From: Sutcliffiella halmapala
Lineage (GTDB): Bacteria; Bacillota; Bacilli; Bacillales; Bacillaceae_I
DNA length: 64,000 bases
Direction: 5' to 3'
Assembly (NCBI RefSeq): GCF_002019665.1
Contig: NZ_KV917375.1
Location: 1,989,175 to 2,053,174, forward strand
A program made the position numbers and the translations under genes. Every line of letters begins with the position of its first letter. Position 1 is the stretch's first letter. The notes under the pieces were generated by a model that did not search any database, was not told the DNA's origin, and worked only from the letters and a program-made list of their open reading frames with translations. Below, piece by piece: positions 27,369 to 35,698 of the stretch.

Positions 27369-28869
27369 GTTCGGTTTTTCGAATTTTAAACTAGGTCAGA
27401 AGGAAATTGTAGCAGATGTTGCCCTAAAGAAAGATGTAGTGGCTCTTTTACCTACTGGTGGAGGTAAATCTTTATGTTATCAATTATCAGGCTATCTTCA
27501 TGAAGGAACAGTTTTAATCGTTTCACCCTTATTATCATTAATGGAAGATCAAGTCCAACAAATGAAATCAAGTGGCGAAAAAAGAGTCATTGCAATTAAT
27601 TCTTTTTTGAGCTACCAGGAAAAAGACAAATTATTGTCTGCTAACTTGTCTGGTTATAAATTCATCTTTATTTCTCCAGAAATGCTGCAAGTCAATCGTT
27701 GGTTAGAAAAGATTAAAGGTTTAGTTATTAGTTTATTTGTAGTCGATGAAGCTCATTGTGTTTCACAATGGGGTCATGATTTTCGTACAGACTATTTAAA
27801 GCTAGGTAAAGTAAGAGAAGCCTTAGGTACCCCAACTTGTTTAGCTTTAACTGCAACTGCGACAAAAGCAGTGTTAGCTGATATAAAAACCTATCTTTAC
27901 TTACAATCCCCTGTAGAGCATATTAACTCGATAGATAGACCGAACATTGCTTTAATGGTGGAGAGAATGACCAAAAACAAAGAAAAAAGAATGCGGTTGT
28001 TAACGTTAATCACACAGCTTCAATCGCCAGGGATTGTTTATTTTTCAAGTAGAACAAAAGCAGAAGAGGTATGTCAGTTTCTTGAAGAACATGGCGTGGA
28101 ACGCGTGGCATACTATCATGCAGGTTTAGCACAAGAACAGAGGATTCTGATTCAGGAGCAATTCTTAGTAGGGCAGTTAGATGTTATTTGTAGTACAAGC
28201 GCGTTCGGTATGGGGATAAATAAACCCAATGTCCGCTTTGTTATTCATTATCATCAACCAACACAAATGGAATCGTATGTTCAAGAAATAGGTAGAGCCG
28301 GTCGAGATGGGGAAAAAAGTATTGCTATTCTTTTGAAAAGTGATGAAGATAGTATGCTTCCACAATTATTGATTGAACATGAGTTACCTGATAACACGTG
28401 GGTTTTGGCTGTTATCTCAGAATTGGTGGCTACGTGGGGAACGATTAGCAAGCTTACTGATGAATTATGGAACGACATCATGGTAAGATATCCTAATAAT
28501 GAGGTGCATTGGCGTTATCTTATCTATCAGCTATCATCTTTTATTGAGAATAATGGACCTATTACAGAAATAGAATTAGAATCGTGTGTTACCTTTATTT
28601 TGACGCAAATGGAGAAAAGAACTACAGATAAATTACAAAAACTCCAAACTTTTGATGATTGGACGTTAACGTCGGTTTGTAGAAGGAAAGTAATACTTGA
28701 ATACTTTGGGGAAGACAAAGGTTCTGAAATCACAAATTGTTGTGATAACTGTGGAATTGATATGGAAAATTACAGATTCGCGCAAGAGGAGAAAGCAATC
28801 CAAAAAGCAGAAGATTTAACCTGGAGTACTTTACTAGGAAAAATATTAGTACAGGAAGAAATGGAATGA
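27340..28869 (+). CDS. recS: ATP-dependent DNA helicase, RecQ family (RecS)
   Basis: 3'-5' DNA helicase of recombination and fork repair. The 509-aa protein has Walker A LPTGGGKSLCYQL, motif Ia IVSPLLSLMEDQVQQ, DEAH box VVDEAHCVSQWGHDFR, motif III TATATK, and QEIGRAGRDG as motif VI. A short zinc-binding segment with four Cys (SVCRRKV ... ITNCCDNCGI) ends the protein. There is no full RQC winged helix or HRDC domain, as in B. subtilis RecS rather than RecQ. GTG 27331 is in frame, but ATG 27340 has GGGTGAT at proper distance. ypbD follows with ATGA overlap. Confidence 0.93.
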   Translation: MILEKLLKDRFGFSNFKLGQKEIVADVALKKDVVALLPTGGGKSLCYQLSGYLHEGTVLIVSPLLSLMEDQVQQMKSSGEKRVIAINSFLSYQEKDKLLSANLSGYKFIFISPEMLQVNRWLEKIKGLVISLFVVDEAHCVSQWGHDFRTDYLKLGKVREALGTPTCLALTATATKAVLADIKTYLYLQSPVEHINSIDRPNIALMVERMTKNKEKRMRLLTLITQLQSPGIVYFSSRTKAEEVCQFLEEHGVERVAYYHAGLAQEQRILIQEQFLVGQLDVICSTSAFGMGINKPNVRFVIHYHQPTQMESYVQEIGRAGRDGEKSIAILLKSDEDSMLPQLLIEHELPDNTWVLAVISELVATWGTISKLTDELWNDIMVRYPNNEVHWRYLIYQLSSFIENNGPITEIELESCVTFILTQMEKRTTDKLQKLQTFDDWTLTSVCRRKVILEYFGEDKGSEITNCCDNCGIDMENYRFAQEEKAIQKAEDLTWSTLLGKILVQEEME

Positions 28870-29492
28870 AAAATAAACAAGCAGAAATTGTCAAGCAAAT
28901 GAGCAATAAAGAGCTTTTGTTTCATTTGTATATCTCACAAATTATTTTCCTTGTTATTGCTATCGCACTCTCGGTTTTCTTGTTTGACAATATGGAAGAA
29001 TTTACTTCTTTATGGTCATTCGATCTAGTAGATATATTTGTTCTAGGGTCACTAGTAGGTTTAGGTGTCGTAGCTATAGATTTAGTCCTTATGAAATATG
29101 TACCCAAACATTTAATGGATGATGGCGGCATAAATGAAAAAATGTTCCAAAGAAGAAGTACTCCCCATATCTTTTTTTTAGCATTACTTATCGCTACTGT
29201 AGAAGAGCTTTTGTTCCGGGGAGCCATACAAACCCATTTTGGTATTTGGATTGCAAGTATTGTATTTGCTCTCTTACATATTCGATACTTACATAAATGG
29301 CTTTTGTTACTATCTGTCGTTCTTCTAAGTTTTCTACTAGGTTTTATTTATGAGATTACTGGGAATATCCTAGTGACTATTTGGGTGCATTTTATCATCG
29401 ATTTACTTCTTGCATTAAAGATAAAAAATGATTTTTTGAACAAAGTAAGCAATGAAGAGGGGGGCGAGGGAAATGAGTACAAAGAAGAATAA
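28866..29492 (+). CDS. ypbD: CPBP family intramembrane metalloprotease YpbD
   Basis: A 208-aa membrane protein of the CAAX-protease/bacteriocin-processing (CPBP) family. The catalytic pair is in ATVEELLFRGAIQ (EExxxR, about residue 115). The His motifs are FALLHIRYLHKW and WVHFIIDL. About six hydrophobic spans are seen. The substrate is unknown. It starts inside the recS stop (ATGA) and ends 20 bp past the ypbE start, so recS, ypbD and ypbE are tightly coupled. Confidence 0.9.
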   Translation: MKNKQAEIVKQMSNKELLFHLYISQIIFLVIAIALSVFLFDNMEEFTSLWSFDLVDIFVLGSLVGLGVVAIDLVLMKYVPKHLMDDGGINEKMFQRRSTPHIFFLALLIATVEELLFRGAIQTHFGIWIASIVFALLHIRYLHKWLLLLSVVLLSFLLGFIYEITGNILVTIWVHFIIDLLLALKIKNDFLNKVSNEEGGEGNEYKEE

Positions 29493-30174
29493 TCAGGATC
29501 AAGCGGATTCCTTACGGGAAAAGGTAGAAAAAACTTCAGCACCTCTTCCAACAAGAAGTGAAATACATGCAGAAAAAAGAAAGAAAACAAAATGGAAAAT
29601 CAAATTTCCTATTGTTCGATTAATCGGTATCACATTTATCTTGATTCCTATTGCGATATTAGCGATTGATTTTAATAGTAAGGAAGAAAATAGTTTGAAA
29701 TCTCTACTTTCCTTAAAAGGAAGAGTGGAGCCGTATGATCAGATTAGTATTCCTACAAAAAAAGTTACAGCTAAGCCAGCTGAAAATAACTCAAAAAGCA
29801 AAGAGGAAGAAAAAGAAACGAAGGAAATAGATGAGCAAGAAATAGCAACTACAGAAACGGTTAACACGAACGTTCAACTTGGAAGTGAAAAAACGGATCC
29901 AGCCGATGTGAAAACAAATACAAAGCCTAGTACGAATACTAACGATAATAATACGGATGAATCCAAAGAGAAAGTTATAGATAAAGAAAAAATTGAAGAA
30001 AACGTAGAATATACTGAGCATGTAGTTGCTAACGGCGAAACACTTTATCGGATTTCTATGAAATACTATAATAGTAGGTCAGGAGAAAAGATAATTAGCG
30101 ACTACAATAATTTAATTAATAACCAGGTGAATGTGGGTCAAACATTGATTATTCCAATAAAAAAAGTGCAATGA
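29473..30174 (+). CDS. ypbE: LysM-domain membrane protein YpbE
   Basis: A 233-aa protein with a basic cytoplasmic N-terminus, one membrane span at about residues 45-63 (IVRLIGITFILIPIAILAI), a long Lys/Glu/Thr/Asn-rich linker, and a C-terminal LysM peptidoglycan-binding domain (HVVANGETLYRISMKYY to GQTLIIPIK). The frame is open from 29452, but GAGGGGGGCGAGGG favours ATG 29473. The role is unknown; the design suggests a membrane-to-wall tether. Confidence 0.9.
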   Translation: MSTKKNNQDQADSLREKVEKTSAPLPTRSEIHAEKRKKTKWKIKFPIVRLIGITFILIPIAILAIDFNSKEENSLKSLLSLKGRVEPYDQISIPTKKVTAKPAENNSKSKEEEKETKEIDEQEIATTETVNTNVQLGSEKTDPADVKTNTKPSTNTNDNNTDESKEKVIDKEKIEENVEYTEHVVANGETLYRISMKYYNSRSGEKIISDYNNLINNQVNVGQTLIIPIKKVQ

Positions 30175-30178
30175 ATCC

Positions 30179-30211
30179 AAAAGTATAGGGGGAATTCCTA
30201 TGCTTTTTTTG
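30179..30211 (+). terminator. Terminator after ypbE
   Basis: AAAGTATAGG pairs with CCTATGCTTT (one A-G mismatch) and is followed by a T run. Confidence 0.75.
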
Positions 30212-30333
30212 TGCGAGTAGGTTTAGCTATCTATTCTGAATAACCGCCTAATGGCATCTTCGTTATTTTTCATCATACAAGTCTCTTTTCTAGCATATTT
30301 ATAAGTAACAGGACAAGGTCTGAGGTGATCACT

Positions 30334-30789
30334 TTGGAGTCAGTTATACAAATGTTGGATAAGCACACCGATGATGCAACTAAAAAGACGTTGCAACTAT
30401 TAGTAGCAAAAAAAAGAAAGTTTGATCAATTTAAAAGAAGAGAGTGGCATTGGAGGCTCTCTGCATTCTTCACTTTTGGGTTGTTTTTAGTCTATATCTA
30501 TAACTTTATCGTTGTGCATTCGACGACTTACTCTGAGATGTTTTCCTATTTCTTTGATCGACCAATTCATTTGCCTATTGTCATGTTTATTGGTTATCAA
30601 GTGGGTATGATCAAATATTTATTATATAAAAAAGATAAAGCGGAAAAAGAGTATCATGATTTGCGCAAAGAAATGGTGAAGCGAAGCGATGATTATTGGT
30701 CTCAGCCAGAGGAATGGAAGCAACGGCATCAAGTATTTGAAATGATGAAAAAGGAATTTGATATTAATTTATATCATGAAACAAAATAG
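30334..30789 (+). CDS. ypbF: DUF2663 family membrane protein YpbF
   Basis: A 151-aa protein of unknown role. A charged N-terminus (LDKHTDDATKKTLQLLVAKKRK) is followed by two membrane spans (WRLSAFFTFGLFLVYIYNFIVV and PIVMFIGYQVGMIKYLLY) and a charged C-terminal tail. GTG 30325 is in frame, but it lies within the GAGGTGAT ribosome binding site, so TTG 30334 is chosen. It is a single gene between ypbE and repeat copy D. Confidence 0.82.
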   Translation: MESVIQMLDKHTDDATKKTLQLLVAKKRKFDQFKRREWHWRLSAFFTFGLFLVYIYNFIVVHSTTYSEMFSYFFDRPIHLPIVMFIGYQVGMIKYLLYKKDKAEKEYHDLRKEMVKRSDDYWSQPEEWKQRHQVFEMMKKEFDINLYHETK

Positions 30790-30853
30790 GGCCTTATATG
30801 GGTCTTTTTTTTGTTTTTGTATTTATTGTTTTTTCACACTTGGCATGGGAGAA

Positions 30854-31015
30854 GGTTACCTTGAAAATCACGGTGACAGCTTAGAACACCCTGATGATCT
30901 CCGTGCCAGGCGTTCGCTTTCCGCGGGCGGCCTCGGGAGCCTCCTCGGCGAAAAAACGCCTGTGGGGTCTCCCTTCGACTCGCATTCCCGCAGGCGATGA
31001 TCCATCAAGTGCTGG
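30854..31015 (-). repeat. Dispersed repeat, family 1, copy D (diverged)
   Basis: Reverse orientation: GTTACCTTGAAAATCACGG, CCCTGATGATCTCCGTGCC, GCGTTCGCTTTCCGCGGGCGG and GGGGTCTCC are recognisable. The right end (GATGATCCATCAAGTGC) no longer matches. It occupies most of the ypbF-ypbG gap; nothing else is seen there. Confidence 0.75.
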
Positions 31016-31172
31016 CCAGCTTATAGATTAATCATAATGAAAAGAAAAGGTTGGTTTTTTCAATTTTTAATGGATTCTCTAGGTGAACACTGACCTAAGG
31101 GATACATTATGGTATGATTTCGTTAGAATTTAAAAAAGTAATGATTAATTTTTCTAGAAAGGAAGTCAGGCG

Positions 31173-31949
31173 TTGGGTATTTGGTATGTTGGTGGAGTAA
31201 TTATTATTATTGGACTTGTATTAGTTCTTTATATGTTTAAACAAGCGAAAGAGCAAAATATTATAGAGCAGACTTTGGCATTTCCTGATTTCCCTAAAAG
31301 TTTTGATAAAGTAACCGTCTTTTTTATATCAGATATTCATCGAAGAACAATAACAAATGATTTTATTGAACCGTTATTGAATAAGGTGGACATTGTAATT
31401 ATTGGAGGAGATTTAGTAGAAAAGGGAGTATCGATGCAACAGGTGAAAGATAATATTGATACACTGAAAAAGCTTGGTCTCGTCTTTTTTGTATGGGGAA
31501 ATAATGATTACGAGGTAGATTATCATGAGTTGGATTCTTTGCTTTTACATAATGGAGTCAAAATTTTAGATAATACAGCGTTTAAGTTCGAGTCAGAAGC
31601 TGGGGATATCATAGAAATCATCGGAGTAGATGATATGATTCATGAGCGTGATCAGTTAGAACTAGCATTACAAGACGCTACTCCAGGAAGTTTTAAAATT
31701 CTTGTAAGCCATGATCCGAAGATTATCGAGAAATTTTCGGCTGAGCAAAAAATAAGTCTTGTTGTAAGTGGACATACCCACGGGGGACAAATAAGAATCT
31801 TTGGTTTCGGTCCACATGAAAGGGGAGGGATACATCAGTTACCTCATACGACGCTTCTAGTAAGCAATGGATTTGGTACATCACTAATCCCCTTAAGGTT
31901 AGGTGCACCACCAGAGACTCATCTCTTAACTATTACTACGCACCATTAA
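31173..31949 (+). CDS. ypbG: Metallophosphoesterase YpbG
   Basis: A 258-aa calcineurin-like phosphoesterase tethered by one N-terminal membrane span (YVGGVIIIIGLVLVLYMF). Dimetal-site motifs in order are SDIHRRT, GGDLVEKG, WGNNDYE, VSHDPKI and VSGHTHGGQIRIFG. The fourth-block residue is Asn-Asp rather than the common His-Asp (GNHD). The last block GHTHGGQ is that of the YkuE/lipid-phosphohydrolase-like group. The start is TTG with AGGAAGT upstream. The substrate is unknown. Confidence 0.88.
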   Translation: MGIWYVGGVIIIIGLVLVLYMFKQAKEQNIIEQTLAFPDFPKSFDKVTVFFISDIHRRTITNDFIEPLLNKVDIVIIGGDLVEKGVSMQQVKDNIDTLKKLGLVFFVWGNNDYEVDYHELDSLLLHNGVKILDNTAFKFESEAGDIIEIIGVDDMIHERDQLELALQDATPGSFKILVSHDPKIIEKFSAEQKISLVVSGHTHGGQIRIFGFGPHERGGIHQLPHTTLLVSNGFGTSLIPLRLGAPPETHLLTITTHH

Positions 31950-32059
31950 AAGCTAGGAGAGTAAGTTGAAATGAAAATCTGATTAGGAATTTATACGGAC
32001 TCTTTTTACTAGCCCCATCTAACTTGCAAAGAACCATTTGTTAAGAGAAAGGAATCAGT

Positions 32060-32983
32060 ATGTCAATTAATGAAGGTAAATATAACATTAAAGCAGCTTC
32101 GAATATGCTAGGAATTCAACCAGGTACACTTAGAGCGTGGGAAAGAAGATATCAGATGATAGCACCTGTTAGAAAAGAGTCAGGGCATCGACTGTACACT
32201 GAAGAGCATATAAAAATATTAAGGTGGCTTATTCAAAAAGTAGATAAAGGCTTTACAATCAGCCAGGCTGTCTCACTTTTGGAAAAAGGTGGTCACTCTT
32301 TGTTAGATGCCAGTCGAAGCGAAATATATCAAGATCAGGACTTGTCGAAAGAAATAGTTGAGCATTTATTACAAGCCTTACTAACATTTGATGAAGGAAA
32401 AGCTCACGAAATGTTGGATAAAATGTTGAGTAAGTATTCGGTGGAAAAAGTACTTATTGATATTTCAGGCATACTACTAGTTAAGTTAATTGATCTTTTG
32501 GAAAGAGAAGAAATTTCTATCACCCAGGAGCATTACACTTCTGCATTCCTTAGATCCCGTTTAGGAATACTTTTACATGGTCATCTGGGGAAAGGGTTCT
32601 TACCGAAAACGGTATCGGTATGCGGCCCAGGAGAGGGACATGAACTTAGTTTACTAGTATACACGTTGTTCGTTCGTAGAAAAGGTTTTGAAACCATCTA
32701 TCTTGGGACAAGTATTACTGACTACGAAATACATCTTATGCTAAAAGAAATCAAACCAAAGTTTTTATTTCTATCGTGTACTTTTTCCATGAATCTTCCT
32801 AATACGCTGGATTTAGTTGTGGAACTTCACAAACAGTACCCAGATTTAATGATCGGTTTAACTGGTGTTGCTGTGGATAAAATGTCAAATCAGCAGAAGC
32901 ATGCTTTTCAAGCGTTTTTAACTGGGAACACGCTAACTGAATGGGAAAGCTGGTTACATGTGAATATGAACAGTACTAGTTAA
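32060..32983 (+). CDS. MerR-type regulator with cobalamin-binding domain
   Basis: A 307-aa predicted transcription factor. Residues 8-77 form a MerR helix-turn-helix (YNIKAASNMLGIQPGTLRAWERRY, SGHRLYTEEHIKIL). A helical B12-binding cap follows (about 95-180), then a Rossmann-like B12-binding domain (VSVCGPGEGHELSLLVYTLF, YLGTSITDYEI, FLFLSCTF). This is the LitR/CarH architecture, where adenosylcobalamin acts as light sensor. The usual D-x-H-x-x-G is here E-G-H-E-L-S, which keeps the His that would ligate cobalt. No carotenoid genes are in the window. It has a good GAGAAAGGA site and sits alone between ypbG and mecB. Confidence 0.87.
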   Translation: MSINEGKYNIKAASNMLGIQPGTLRAWERRYQMIAPVRKESGHRLYTEEHIKILRWLIQKVDKGFTISQAVSLLEKGGHSLLDASRSEIYQDQDLSKEIVEHLLQALLTFDEGKAHEMLDKMLSKYSVEKVLIDISGILLVKLIDLLEREEISITQEHYTSAFLRSRLGILLHGHLGKGFLPKTVSVCGPGEGHELSLLVYTLFVRRKGFETIYLGTSITDYEIHLMLKEIKPKFLFLSCTFSMNLPNTLDLVVELHKQYPDLMIGLTGVAVDKMSNQQKHAFQAFLTGNTLTEWESWLHVNMNSTS

Positions 32984-33214
32984 ATTTAGTATATATTGCT
33001 ATTTTTTATTGTGGTTTTACGTTATTGTAATAGAGAATTGATTTTGACTAGCAATAATTCCCATAAGAGTAAGTGGGTTAATCAACTAAGAGATTAATAT
33101 TCAATACGAAAATAACTTTACTTACAATCATTGGTGTACTGTAACGAACCAACTAACACCTCTTATCATAAAATAAATGAAGTAGCAGGGTGTAAAGGTT
33201 GGGAGGACTCTTTC

Positions 33215-33802
33215 ATGCGGCTGGAACGAATCAACTACAATAAGATAAAGATATTCCTCACTTTTGACGATCTCGAAGAAAGAGGTTTAACAAAGGAGGA
33301 TTTATGGAAAGACTCGCAAAAGGTTCATCAGTTGTTTCGTGACATGATTGATGAAGCGAGTGAAGAGTTAGGGTTTGAAGTAAGTGGTTCCTTAGCAGTT
33401 GAGGTATATGCCCTTCAGGCTCAAGGGATGGTTGTTATTGTAACATCCACAGATGATGAACTATTAGAAGAAGAATTTACGGATGAATATATAGAAATGC
33501 AAGTAACGGTTGATGAAAGCAATGAATTGTTTTATGAGTTTCATTCGTTTGAACACCTCATAGATCTAGCAAAACGAATCGAGCCTATGAACATCAAGAG
33601 TGGAACCATTTATTCTCATCAACATATATTTTATTTATTATTAGACGAAAACATGCCTGCATCCGTAAATATAGATACGCTAATCGCAATGTTGTCTGAA
33701 TATGGGTTTCCTTCTACTATGACTACTCATCGTGTGCATGAGTATGGAAAAATAATAATGGAAAAAGATGCAATCGAACAATTGAATAATTATTTCAAAT
33801 AA
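33215..33802 (+). CDS. mecB: Adaptor protein MecB (YpbH)
   Basis: MecA-family adaptor that delivers substrates to the ClpC protease. The 195-aa product opens MRLERINYNKIKIFLTFDDL, the conserved N-terminal substrate-binding region. It then has LWKDSQKVHQLFRDMIDEASEELGF, an acidic linker (DDELLEEEFTDEY) and a C-terminal ClpC-binding domain. The open frame extends to 33131, but GGGAGGACT supports ATG 33215. The position before gudB identifies it as the YpbH paralogue rather than MecA. Confidence 0.9.
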   Translation: MRLERINYNKIKIFLTFDDLEERGLTKEDLWKDSQKVHQLFRDMIDEASEELGFEVSGSLAVEVYALQAQGMVVIVTSTDDELLEEEFTDEYIEMQVTVDESNELFYEFHSFEHLIDLAKRIEPMNIKSGTIYSHQHIFYLLLDENMPASVNIDTLIAMLSEYGFPSTMTTHRVHEYGKIIMEKDAIEQLNNYFK

Positions 33803-33807
33803 GCATC

Positions 33808-33845
33808 AGCCTAATCTACAGTATAGTATAGATTAGGCTGGTGTT
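33808..33845 (+). terminator. Terminator after mecB
   Basis: AGCCTAATCTA (33808-33818) pairs perfectly with TAGATTAGGCT (33829-33839); the following T-rich tract is modest. Confidence 0.75.
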
Positions 33846-33861
33846 TATTCTTTAGCTAACC

Positions 33862-34134
33862 AACGAGCCGCTTCCGCTTTCCTATTGTCTAGCTACAGCG
33901 GCTAACTCCTCGAGTCATAAGTCATCTTTTCTACAGAGGTAAACCCCAACCTCTTCCGAAAAGCTGTCTTATGCTTGTCGGAGCTGAACGAGCCGCTTCC
34001 GCTTTTCTTATTGTCTAGCTACAGCGGCTAGCTCCTCGAGTCATAAGTCATCTTTTCTACAGAGGTAAACCCCAACCTCTTCCGAAAAGCTGTCTTATGC
34101 TTGTCGGAGCTGAACGAGCCGCTTCCGCTTTCCT
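33862..34134 (+). repeat. Hairpin repeat, family 2, two and a fraction tandem copies
   Basis: Two almost identical 126-bp units start at 33885 and 34011 (TTGTCTAGCTACAGCGGCTA...), preceded by a 23-bp piece of a unit end (GAGCCGCTTCCGCTTTCC). Each unit has self-complementary ends: AGCGGCTAGCTCC with GGAGCTGAACGAGCCGCT. They fill the mecB-gudB gap. The same unit lies inside the FMN riboswitch. Confidence 0.92.
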
Positions 34135-34148
34135 TGTAATCGGTTACA
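34135..34148 (+). promoter_or_regulatory. cre-type operator upstream of gudB
   Basis: TGTAATCGGTTACA matches every position of the CcpA cre consensus TGWNANCGNTNWCA and is nearly palindromic. It is 30 bp upstream of the likely -35, directly after the tandem repeats. Confidence 0.65.
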
Positions 34149-34178
34149 ATATTTTTTGTGAAATATGATTTTCTATCT

Positions 34179-34206
34179 TTGCATAAACCATAGGAAGGTG
34201 TATACT
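34179..34206 (+). promoter_or_regulatory. Probable promoter of gudB
   Basis: TTGCAT (34179-34184), a 16-base spacer and TATACT (34201-34206), 56 bp before the start codon. Confidence 0.5.
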
Positions 34207-34262
34207 ATTGTCTGAGATGGACTTTGATAAATTTAAAGTGAAACAATCTAGGAGGTTTACTT

Positions 34263-35543
34263 ATGGTAGCCGAGAAAAGCAACGAGCAGATTAAGAAAAA
34301 TGAAGATAAGCTAGATGTATTAAAATCAACACAAGTTGTGATACATAAAGCCTTAGAGAGACTAGGCTATCCTGAGGAAGTATATGAACTATTAAAAGAA
34401 CCACTTCGCATGCTAACAGTGAAAATCCCTGTCCGAATGGATGATGGATCAGTAAAAATCTTCACGGGATTCCGTGCTCAACATAATGATTCAGTTGGAC
34501 CTACTAAGGGGGGAATTCGTTTCCATCCCAATGTAACAGAAAAAGAAGTTAAAGCACTTTCAATTTGGATGAGTTTGAAGTGTGGCATTGTCGATTTACC
34601 TTATGGTGGAGGAAAAGGTGGAATTATTTGTGATCCACGTGAAATGTCATTTCGAGAACTAGAAAGATTGAGCCGTGGTTATGTTCGTGCTATTAGTCAA
34701 ATTGTTGGACCTACAAAAGATATTCCAGCTCCAGACGTATTTACTAACTCACAAATTATGGCTTGGATGATGGATGAATACAGTAGAATTGATGAATTTA
34801 ACTCTCCAGGGTTTATTACAGGTAAGCCACTTGTACTTGGAGGTTCACATGGAAGAGAATCAGCAACCGCTAAGGGTGTTACTATATGTATTCGTGAAGC
34901 TGCGAAAAAACGTGACATTGAGATCCAAGGTGCAAAAGTTGTTGTTCAGGGATTTGGAAATGCAGGTAGCTACTTAGCGAAATTTATGCATGATGCAGGA
35001 GCGAAGGTAGTTGGTATCTCTGATGCTTACGGTGGATTGTATGACGCAAATGGTCTTGATATTGATTATTTGTTAGATCGTCGTGATAGCTTTGGTACCG
35101 TAACGAAATTATTCAATAACACAATTACGAATAAAGAGTTGTTAGAATTAGAATGTGATATCTTAGTTCCGGCTGCAATTGAAAATCAGATAACAGAAGA
35201 AAATGCGCATAACATTAGAGCTAAAATCGTTGTAGAGGCTGCAAATGGACCAACTACGATTGAAGGTACGCAAATATTAACAGATCGTGGCATACTGTTA
35301 GTTCCAGACGTACTCGCAAGTGCTGGTGGAGTAACTGTTTCTTACTTTGAATGGGTACAAAATAACCAAGGTTATTATTGGACAGAAGAAGAAGTAGAAG
35401 AGAAATTAGAAAAAGTAATGGTGAAATCCTTTAATAGTGTATATGATACATCTCAAAACCGTCGTGTTGATATGAGATTAGCAGCATATATGGTAGGAGC
35501 ACGCAAAATGGCGGAAGCTTCTCGCTTTAGAGGCTGGATTTAA
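34263..35543 (+). CDS. gudB: NAD-dependent glutamate dehydrogenase
   Basis: Catabolic glutamate dehydrogenase converting glutamate to 2-oxoglutarate and ammonium, 426 aa. The substrate lysine is in [10 protein letters not shown], with [11 protein letters not shown] and the NAD loop [13 protein letters not shown]. The NEKEVKAL region contains VKA once, not the duplicated form of the cryptic gudB of B. subtilis 168, so the enzyme should be active. AGGAGGTT precedes the ATG. A cre-like site upstream suggests carbon control, which in B. subtilis is a property of rocG; the mecB-gudB-ypdA neighbourhood favours the name gudB. Confidence 0.93.
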   Translation: MVAEKSNEQIKKNEDKLDVLKSTQVVIHKALERLGYPEEVYELLKEPLRMLTVKIPVRMDDGSVKIFTGFRAQHNDSVGPTKGGIRFHPNVTEKEVKALSIWMSLKCGIVDLPYGGGKGGIICDPREMSFRELERLSRGYVRAISQIVGPTKDIPAPDVFTNSQIMAWMMDEYSRIDEFNSPGFITGKPLVLGGSHGRESATAKGVTICIREAAKKRDIEIQGAKVVVQGFGNAGSYLAKFMHDAGAKVVGISDAYGGLYDANGLDIDYLLDRRDSFGTVTKLFNNTITNKELLELECDILVPAAIENQITEENAHNIRAKIVVEAANGPTTIEGTQILTDRGILLVPDVLASAGGVTVSYFEWVQNNQGYYWTEEEVEEKLEKVMVKSFNSVYDTSQNRRVDMRLAAYMVGARKMAEASRFRGWI

Positions 35544-35562
35544 AGTTTGCACATCTATTTGG

Positions 35563-35596
35563 AATCCCCTATCATTAACGATAGGGGATTTTTCTA
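35563..35596 (+). terminator. Terminator after gudB
   Basis: AATCCCCTATC pairs perfectly with GATAGGGGATT across six bases and is followed by TTTC. Confidence 0.9.
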
Positions 35597-35698
35597 TTTC
35601 ATTCTAGGATTTGAGTCGAAGTTTAGTTTGAATTGTTAGTTAGAATATAGGTACTTGCCTGTTTCTTATTATTTTATTGTACGGAGTTGAGAACATCA

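Noticed and set aside
30758-31000. 80-codon open frame after ypbF
   Set aside because: It begins inside ypbF in another phase and continues through repeat copy D.
34540-34560. Possible cryptic gudB allele
   Set aside because: The VKA codons are present once; the in-frame 9-bp duplication of B. subtilis 168 is absent.
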